Positions 41,227-49,600 of a DNA stretch of 64,000 bases are shown here, in pieces (the first letter of the stretch is position 1; each line of letters starts with the position of its first letter). The notes below the pieces were generated by a model that saw only the letters and a program-made list of their open reading frames with translations, did no database searches and was not told the origin of the DNA. The stretch comes from Anaerolineaceae bacterium (GTDB lineage: Bacteria; Chloroflexota; Anaerolineae; Anaerolineales; Villigracilaceae). A program made the position numbers and the translations under genes. The stretch spans positions 124,001 to 188,000 of the forward strand of contig WOUS01000007.1 of NCBI GenBank assembly GCA_009772985.1, given 5' to 3'.

Positions 41227-42849
41227 TTGAAAAGCGAATTATCCCTAAAAGGTGCCCGGGGTCTAAAAGGGTTGACATGGCAGGGAGAGAAAGGGAGTGT
41301 ATGTTTTTCGGGCGCCGATATTCACCGCGCTCTCCTGAATCTCGAGGAAACTATTTGGGCGGTCGAGGATCAGGAGAAGATCGGTTTGGCGACTGGCGGG
41401 AAAGCGTGTTCGGATAAGGATGGGGTAAATATACTGGGAATGACTCCAGCATCCCCGCTGGAACTGTTCGGGGACCGGGAGTTCTGCAAAACCTACGGGA
41501 CGCAATATGCGTATTATGCTGGAGCAATGGCCAACGGAATTTCATCGGAAAATTTGGTCATTACGTTGGGCAAGGGAGGATGGATGGGTTCTTTCGGAGC
41601 AGGGGGCCTCTCGCCAGCCCGCATCGAGTCGGCCATCCAGAAAATCCGTGAAGCCTTGCCGGATGGCCCGTACCTGTTCAATTTGCTGAACAGTCCCAAC
41701 GAACCCGCGCTGGAAGAGCGGACCGTCGCGCTCTACCTGAAGCACGGTGTGCGGGTGCTCGAAGCATCAGCCTACCTGGCGATGACTGCCCCCCTGGTGC
41801 ATTACCGCGCCGCGGGGCTTTCCCGCGCGGCAAACGGGGCCCCGGTCATCGGCAACCGGATGATTGCCAAACTCTCGCGACTGGAGATGGCCCAGCGGTT
41901 CCTGGAACCGGCTCCGGCGGACCTCCTCAGCCGGCTGGTGGAGGAGAAGAAAATTACGCCTCTGCAAGCCGAACTGGCCCGGCAGGTTCCAATGGCGGAT
42001 GATATTACCGTCGAGGCCGATTCGGGCGGGCATACCGACAACCGTCCGCTGGTGTGCATGATCCCGGCGTTCCTGGCGCTGCGGGATGCGATGCAGGAAA
42101 AGCATCATTATGCACAGCCGGTGCGGATCGGTGCGGCGGGCGGGATCGGTACACCGGATGCGGCATTGGCGGCTTTTATGCTCGGCGTGGCGTACATCGT
42201 CACCGGTTCTGTGAACCAGGCCTGTGTGGAATCCGGCGCGTCGGAGCACACGCGCAAATTACTGGCGGAGATGGAAATGGCCGACGTGGCCATGGCCCCC
42301 GCAGGGGATATGTTCGAGATGGGCGCCAGGGTGCAGGTGATTAAACGCGGCACCATGTTTGCCATGCGCGCACAAAAACTGTACGAACTCTATACGCGCT
42401 ACAATGCCTGGGAAGAAATTCCCCAGGCCGAGCGCGATAAACTGGAGAAGACCGTATTCAAACGCGATTTTGGTTCCATCTGGAACGATACGGTGAAGTT
42501 CTTCATGGAACGTGACCCGCGCCAGGTGGAAAGGGGGAACGCCAATCCAAAAGATAAGATGGCGTTGGTATTCCGCTGGTACCTGGGGCTGTCTTCACAC
42601 TGGTCGGCCAGCGGTGAAAAAGGCCGAGAGATGGACTATCAGATCTGGACGGGACCTGCCATGGGGGCCTTCAATAACTGGGTGAAGGGGACCTATCTGG
42701 AGAATCCACGGAACCGCCGCGTGGTGGATGTGGCAAAGCACATTTTGCGCGGCTGCGCGTACCTGTACCGGGTCCGCTCGCTGGAGATGCAGGGAATCGT
42801 TTTCCCTGAAGCAGTGCGCCGCTACATTCCCGAGCAGGCATCTTCGTGA
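41227..42849 (+). CDS. pfaD: PfaD-type enoyl reductase
   Basis: 540 residues, normal PfaD length. It opens with a short domain, then the barrel: LGMTPASPLELFGDREFCKTYG, YYAGAMANGISSENLVITLGKGG, GSFGAGGLSP, LFNLLNSPNEP, VEADSGGHTDNRP and RIGAAGGIGTPDAALAAFMLGVAYIVTGSVNQ; these are PfaD hallmarks. The C-terminal half (MFAMRAQKLYELYTRYNAWEEIP, then WNDTVKFF and LGLSSHWSASGEKG) is also conserved. PfaD acts in trans on acyl chains held by the synthase and reduces the enoyl double bond with a flavin. The start is TTG 41227, seven bases after GAGGAG. It converges on the phosphopantetheinyl transferase gene with no gap. Confidence 0.93.
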   Translation: MKSELSLKGARGLKGLTWQGEKGSVCFSGADIHRALLNLEETIWAVEDQEKIGLATGGKACSDKDGVNILGMTPASPLELFGDREFCKTYGTQYAYYAGAMANGISSENLVITLGKGGWMGSFGAGGLSPARIESAIQKIREALPDGPYLFNLLNSPNEPALEERTVALYLKHGVRVLEASAYLAMTAPLVHYRAAGLSRAANGAPVIGNRMIAKLSRLEMAQRFLEPAPADLLSRLVEEKKITPLQAELARQVPMADDITVEADSGGHTDNRPLVCMIPAFLALRDAMQEKHHYAQPVRIGAAGGIGTPDAALAAFMLGVAYIVTGSVNQACVESGASEHTRKLLAEMEMADVAMAPAGDMFEMGARVQVIKRGTMFAMRAQKLYELYTRYNAWEEIPQAERDKLEKTVFKRDFGSIWNDTVKFFMERDPRQVERGNANPKDKMALVFRWYLGLSSHWSASGEKGREMDYQIWTGPAMGAFNNWVKGTYLENPRNRRVVDVAKHILRGCAYLYRVRSLEMQGIVFPEAVRRYIPEQASS

Positions 42850-43602
42850 CTAGGCCATTCCGCCTGGAATGTGTTTCTCCACCAAAAGCGCGGACCGGAT
42901 GTCTGCCTGCTTCGTTGCGAATCCCGCAAGGGTGATCACGAAACTGTCCCGGCGTTGCCACCAGACCTCCCAGTGGCGGCTTTCCTGCTGCAGATCGCAG
43001 GCCTGCATTTTCTGCCACTCGCCAGTGCTCTCATTGGCGGGCAGTAAACCGGTAATAGCACGCACTTCCACCTGGCGGGTATCCCAGCGCAGGCCAACGC
43101 CGAGGGCTTTGAGCATGGACTCTTTCGCGCTCCACACTAGGGTGATGGCGGTCTCTCTAGTTTCCACAGGGCAGGAGTTGACCAGTTCCCGTTCGGCCAG
43201 GGTCAGGTAATCCTCGACAAAAGCGTTCGCGCGCGGCTCGACATTTTCCAGGTCGGCGCCGGTCCTGATGGCCGGACCGGGGGCCAGCGCGCACAGTGCC
43301 AACCGGCCGCTGTGGCTGATGGACAGGCAATCCGGCGAAATGGTTCCGCCGGGCAACTGGATGTAAGGCGCTCCGTCCGGCGTGTTGCGAATTTCGATTT
43401 CATTCAGGGAGTATTGTCGGCAGGCGGGGATGCTTTTTACCAGGGATTTGGCCGCCCAGCGCCCCAGCAGCCATTCGGCGTGGCGCTTGGGGAAACGCAA
43501 AGTGGACAGTTTCCGGAGTTCGGAAAGGGAGAGGAATCCGTCCGGGTTTTCAAGCGGAGCCTGATGGGAATTGACCAGAGTCCAGTAAATAATATCTGAC
43601 AT
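42850..43602 (-). CDS. 4'-phosphopantetheinyl transferase (Sfp/PfaE type)
   Basis: 250 residues. The Mg2+/CoA motifs are RTGADLENVEPR (about residue 110) and WSAKESMLKALGVGL (about 158), with LSISHSGRLALCAL between; they are the signature of Sfp-type enzymes. It would move the phosphopantetheine arm from CoA to the carrier domains of the synthase upstream on the same strand (62 bases away). Standard length; the start MSDIIYWTL has AGAT/GATG but no strong ribosome site. Confidence 0.93.
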   Translation of the reverse strand: MSDIIYWTLVNSHQAPLENPDGFLSLSELRKLSTLRFPKRHAEWLLGRWAAKSLVKSIPACRQYSLNEIEIRNTPDGAPYIQLPGGTISPDCLSISHSGRLALCALAPGPAIRTGADLENVEPRANAFVEDYLTLAERELVNSCPVETRETAITLVWSAKESMLKALGVGLRWDTRQVEVRAITGLLPANESTGEWQKMQACDLQQESRHWEVWWQRRDSFVITLAGFATKQADIRSALLVEKHIPGGMA

Positions 43603-43664
43603 GGTTTTTTAGATGGAGATCGCCCGCAGTTGGACTGCGGGCGGCTCGATTTTCGTGCAGCGGT

Positions 43665-46600
43665 TCAGGCGTCCCTGACCAGCGCTTCCAGGGGCGCCAG
43701 CAACGCCTTTTCCACCGCATCCGGCAGGGGGGTGGTGCGGTACTTTTTCAGTTCGAGGTAGAGCCTGCCTTGCGCGTCCACGACGCGGGCGTCGAAATGC
43801 AGGCTGCCGTCCGCGCTTTGGATGGGCTTCACCTCGGCATAGATCGCCGCGCCGTTGGCGCTCTGCCGGTAGAGGGTCAGGCTCTCGATGGAGCGCGGCA
43901 GGGCCAGGGTCCCGGTGGTTCCGATTTCCCAGATCCCGGCAGTCTGGAAACATAGTTCCACCAGGGTTGGGGCGCTCACCAGAGTATGTTCTTCGCTGGT
44001 GATGGCGGGCAGGTTCTGGTTGAGTTTGCCCAGGAGAGCGCCGCCGGAACGCTGGACTCCTTCCAATACCTGGAATGCCGGCCCGTGAAAGTACAGGCGG
44101 TAAATATCCTCTGCCTTGACCGTGTGCCTGCCGTTCCACTTCGGCGCGCGGGCGTTGACTCCCGCACGCGCTGCGCCCTGCGGTTCCAGATAAACCTTCC
44201 CGCTGAAATGCTGGATGTGTTCTACGGAACCGGTCTTGAGGAGGCGCGTCGATTCCAGGGTCACGTAGACGACCAGCCCGGCGCGTTCCCGGACGGAGCG
44301 CGCGATCCAGGTGACGCGGCGCGGTTCGTTGCGGTAAAACTTGAACGCCGCCAGGAAGCGGATGTCCTCCAGTTTGCTGACTTCCAGCCCTTTCCTGTCG
44401 GACGCCAGCACGGCGCCGATATGCCGGGCGGCCGCGGAGAAACCCTCGATGCCCATCACGCCCGGCAGAACCGGTGTGCCGTTCAGGGCATGGTCGCGCA
44501 GGAACGGCTGTTCCTGCGGGTCCAGTTCGGCTTCCAGGACCAGGCCGCGCTGGAGATCGAAATCGGTGACGTGACTGAGCATGGTGTGGACCGGTTTGCC
44601 GGCGCGCAGGGCGCGGTCGGCACGCTCCAGGTCCATGCCGCCATGCGGGCAGGACGGCTCCAGCAGCAGGCCGAGGGAACCGGCCAGGATGGCTTCGCCG
44701 GAACCGGCGAGGAGTTCGGCGCGCACCATCGGCGCGGCCTGCTCCGGCGGGAGCATGTCAATGCCGGCCATCTTCATCAGCGCGGGGATGTTGCCCCGGG
44801 TGGCCATGCCGACGCCGCCCCAAGCGCTCCAGTCAATCGCCACAGCCTTGATCTCAGGGTGCTGGCTGCGCATGGACGAGGCGATCTTGCACAGCAGGTC
44901 GTTGGCAGCGCTGTAATCGGTCTGACCGGAGTTGCCGAAGCGTCCCGCCACCGACGAGAAGAAGACCATCGCGCGCGGCAGCAGGCTCTTGCTTTCCATC
45001 GCTTTGAAGATATTGAAGAAACCATCGGCCTTGACGGAGACCACCAGCCGGAATTCATCGAGCGGTTTGCTTTCCAACTTGCGGCTGCGCTCGATCCCGG
45101 CGGCGTGCAGGAAGACGTCCACGCGGCCTTCGGCGTCCTTGACCTTTTGGATGGCATCTGCCACCGCGGCCGGATTGGTGACGTCGCAGGCGAGGTAATG
45201 CGCCCTGCCTCCCAGTTGTTCGATAACCTTCAACGTTTGCAGGGTGGCGGCGGACCGTTCGCTGGCGAGCAGGGCCTGCTCCACCTGGACGGGGGTCGCT
45301 TTTTTGCCGCCGCTGGCGAGACGCGTGATCAGGTCGTTTTTCAGCCCCTCGCGGTCGGCGGCGAGGCGGAGGATGTCCGGGTCGTCGGGCGCGGGCAGGG
45401 GGGCGCGGTCGAGCAGGTAGAAGGTCCCGCGCGTGGCGCGGACGAGGTCCTCGACGATCGGGCGGATGATCCCGCCGGAGCCGCCGCTGACCAGGAAGAT
45501 GCTGCCGGTCTCCAGCGTAAAGTTGCTTTCCGCAGGCAGCGGCTCCTCGACCGCGGCGATGCCATAGCGCAGGTCGTTTTCCCAGCCGATCTCCACCGCG
45601 CCGGGGTCCCGGAGCGTTTCTTCGATCAGGCGCGAGCCGATGCTTGCGGCAGTGGCTCCGGATTCGAAGTCCACCACTTTGACAAACGCCTTGAGGCGCT
45701 CACGCGCCACGGCCTTGGCGAACCCGCTGACGGCTCCGCCCATCGGGGAGGTTGCGCCTTCGGCGGAATAACCGTGCAGCCCGCCCAGGCGCGTGGCGCA
45801 GACCAGGAAGGTCTCTTCGGGCAGGGCGCGCATGATGGCGTACAGGCTGTACAGGCGCTGGTCGAGGCCGGACTGCCAGTCTTCGGCGGTCATTTCGGCC
45901 AGTTTAGATTCGACCTCCAGGCCGGGCAGGAAGTACACGCCCCGGATGGAGCCTTCCGCCAGCCAGGCGTCCACCTTTTTGGTGATCTCTTCGGACCCGG
46001 TTCCTGCGCTCAGGCGCAGGACTTCGACCTGACGGCTGCGCAGTTTGCGGACGAGCGGCTCGCCGGTTTTGGCCTTGCCTTCCACGACCAGCACGCGCGT
46101 CTCTGCATTCAGGTCAACGCCGGTGGGGGAGCACAAGTCGAGGCGCGGACGCAGGGCCGGCACCGGCACGCGGCGCACGATGCCGGGTTGCGTTTCGCCC
46201 TCCGCGCTGACGGGGAGCGCCGCCGGGGCAGCGGGCTGGCCGGCAGGGGAGGGGGCCTCACTCCGTGACCGGAGCGCCTCTTCCACGAAGCCGATGACTT
46301 TGGCAAGCGTGTTGTAGTCGGCAAGCCGCAGGTCTTCGCGGCGCGGGATGTGGTACTGCTCGCGCAGCGCGGCGAACAACTCGGCCTGTTTGACGGTGTC
46401 AATGCCCAGATCCGCTTCGAGGTCGAGGTCCAGTTCCAGCACCTCGATGGGGTAACCGGTCTTCTCGCTGACGGCGGAGAGGAGGTAAGCCTTGATCTCT
46501 TCCGCGCTGACGGTGGAGACGGCGGACGGCGTTGCCGGTTCCTCCGCCGCGGCGGGCTGGACCGCGGGGCTGCTTTCCGTTGCCGGAGCGAGGACGGCGT

Positions 46601-49600
46601 TCAGGGATTCTTCCACGAACCCGATGACCTTGGCGAGCGTGTTGTAATCGGCAAGCCGCAAGTCCTCGCGGCGCGGGATGCTGTACTGTTCGCGAACGGC
46701 GGCGAACAACTCGGCCTGCTTGACGGTGTCAATGCCCAAATCCGCTTCGAGGTCGAGGTCCAGTTCCAACATCTCGACCGGGTAACCGGTCTTCTCGCTC
46801 ACCGCGGCGAGAAGGTACGCCTTGATCTCTTCCGTGCCTGCGCTGGCGGCCCTGCCGGGCGTTACCGGTTGGTCGGACGCCGCGTCGGCCTGGACCGCGG
46901 GCTGAGGCGCGGCAGCCGGCGCGGCGGCTGCTCCCAGGGACTCGCTCACGAAGCCGATGACTTTGGCGAGCGTGTTGTAGTCGGCGAGGCGCAAGTCCTC
47001 GCGGCGCGGGATGTTGTAATGCTCGCGCATCGCGGCGAACAACTCGGCCTGTTTGACGGTGTCGATGCCCAAATCCGCTTCGAGGTCCAGGTCGAGGTCC
47101 AGTATTTCGATGGGGTAGCCGGTCTTCTCGCTGACCGCGGCGAGGAGGTACGCTTTGATTTCGTCCAGGTTCGCGGCGGACTGGGCCGGGAGCGTCTGTG
47201 GGACGCTGGCGGGAGCCGCGGCCTCCGGCTGGGGCGACGCGGCCCACAGCGTCGGTCCCTGCCCGTACTCCCAGCGCGACCGGCTCGGGGTCCGGGTGGG
47301 AGCGCCCTGGTCTTTGACGCGCAGGGTACGCTGCGTGATTTCCAATTCCGTCTCCGGATAGCCGGAGATATCGGAGAGCCAGCGGCCATAAGCGGTTTTG
47401 TCCACCCGTTCGCCCTGGCCGGGGATCTTGCGCAGCAGGGTCATGGCGATCTGGGAGCCGAAACCGGCGCCCAGCCGCAGGGCGAACTGGACGGGGTGTT
47501 TGCCGCCGTGCGAAAGGTTCAGGTCGCCCAATTCGGGGTCAGGCTCGAAGCCGTCTTCGATGTGGGCGATGGGCGGAACGATGCCGTATTCCAGGGCTTT
47601 CACGGCGACGATATCTTCGACGCCGACGCCCATGGTGTGACCGGTGAAGCCCTTGGTGTTGGTGATCACCACCTGGTTGGCTTTTTCGCCGAAGGCCTGG
47701 CGCAGCGCGTGGATCTCGGCGGAGGCGCTCCCGCCGCGCGCCGGGGTGTAGGTCTCGTGGGAGACGAACATGGTCTCGGCCGCGATCCGGCTGCGGGAGA
47801 TCCCGAAGCGCCGCTCGGCGGTGACCAGGAGCGTTTCCATGATCCGGCTGATGTGGTTGATGTTCAGGCGGGTGCCGTGGAAGGCGCTGTTGGCAATGTG
47901 CGAAGCCAGGATCTCGCAGATGGCGCGCATCCCACGCTCGCGCACGGCATCTTCGGATTCGACCACCAGTGCGGCGGCTGCCATCCCCATGATCATGCCG
48001 TTGCGGCGGCGGTCGAAGGGCAGGGAGGCGAGGCGCAGGTCGCCCTCGGTGGTCGCCACGCCGCTTGCCAGGAGGGAAGTGCCGATCCACTGGGGCAGGC
48101 TGCCGCTGGTCACATCGTCGCCGGCGATGACGAGGACCCGGCGGGCGCGCCCGGCGCGGATCCAATCCTCGGCGATGGCGATGGCGTGGGTGGTGGTGGC
48201 GCAGGCGGCATTGACGTAGGTGTTGGGGCCGCGCGCCCCGATGCATTCGGCAAACTGGGAATGCCCCATCGCCAGGACGCGGAAGAGGTAGCGCCGGTTG
48301 AAATGATAATCCAGGCGGCTGGACTCGGCTTCCAGTTCGGCGATGCGTTTGGCAAAGGCAGACTTCAGGTCGGTCTGCCGGGCAGGGACAAGGGCGGCCA
48401 TGCGGTGCAGTTCTTCGAGTTGTTTGAGCACCGCCTGGCTTTGGTAGAATCGCTCGGCCTCGTCCGCCATCCGTTCGTGGCCGGGGAAGGCCGAGCCGAA
48501 GATGATGCCGGTCTCGTCGGCCAGGGCTTCGGGGAGTTTCCAGCCGTCGGGCAGGGTGCCGCCCGTGCTGGTCGGCTTGTAGGTCATCACCAGCGGGATG
48601 CCGGCGTCGCGCAGGGCTTCGATCCCGGCGGCGATGGCGAGTTGCGTGGAAATGTCAATCGCTTCGAGACGTTCCGGTGAGAATCCGAACTCGTTGACCG
48701 GATCAAAATCGCCGCGCTGGCCTGCCAGTTTGATGGTCAATTCCATATCGTCTATCGGCTGCATCACCGCGCCGGTCTCGCTCTTCACCAGGCGGACGGG
48801 ACGCTTTTCGAGCATGGACCGGCGCGTTTCAGCGGGCAGAGGCTCGATGCGCATTTCCCCGTTGAGCAGGGAGAGGATGTTGTTATCGTCGAAAACGTGC
48901 CTGCCGCGCCCGGGCAGGCCCAGCCCCGCGCCGCTGATGACCACGGAACCGGTCAGCGGCAGGCGGCCGTCCGAAACTGCTGCGCGTGAGGGAACGATTT
49001 CCACGGGAGCGGGCCGGGAGACCGAAAGCGGGTCCGGGCGCGCGGCCGGGGTCGCGTCCGGCGTCCCGGTCACTCCGGCGGCGTATAATCTGCACAGGGC
49101 TTCGTTGATGCTTGCCAGGTCGCCCTTGCGGGGATGGTTGGTGGCGAGCACCGCGATGTCCTTCTTCTCCTTGTCCTTGAGAATGTCAGAAGCCAGCCCG
49201 CTCAGGACGCGCTTCGGGCCAACCTCCACGAATATCCGTGCGCCTTCTTCGTACAACGTATTAATGCCCTGGACGAACCGGACCGGCGAGGCCACCTGCG
49301 CGGCCAGGATGTCCAGAATCTCTTCGCGGCTGGTTGGATACAGCCCGCCGGTCACGTTGGCGACGATGGGCATTGTGGGAGACTGGACGTTCATCCGGGC
49401 GATAACTTGCCGCAGCGGCTGGCTGGCCGGGGCGACGATGCTGGTGTGGAAAGCGTGCGAGACCGGGATCCTGGTCGCCTGGAACCCGGCCGCCAGGAAC
49501 GCGGCGATGGCGGCTTCCACTGCGGAAGTCCGCCCGCCGATGACGCATTGCACCGGGCTGTTCATGTTGGCGATGACAACGTAGCCTTCGATGGTTCCGA

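Noticed and set aside
46275..47165. Regularly spaced repeats considered as a CRISPR array
   Set aside because: The period is about 330 bases and each unit codes for an acyl carrier domain. No CRISPR array or cas gene is seen.
43986..48680. Long plus-strand open frames (760 and 776 codons) opposite the synthase gene
   Set aside because: They are the antisense shadow of a GC-rich gene: His/Arg/Gly-rich, no domains, and the minus strand has clear catalytic motifs.
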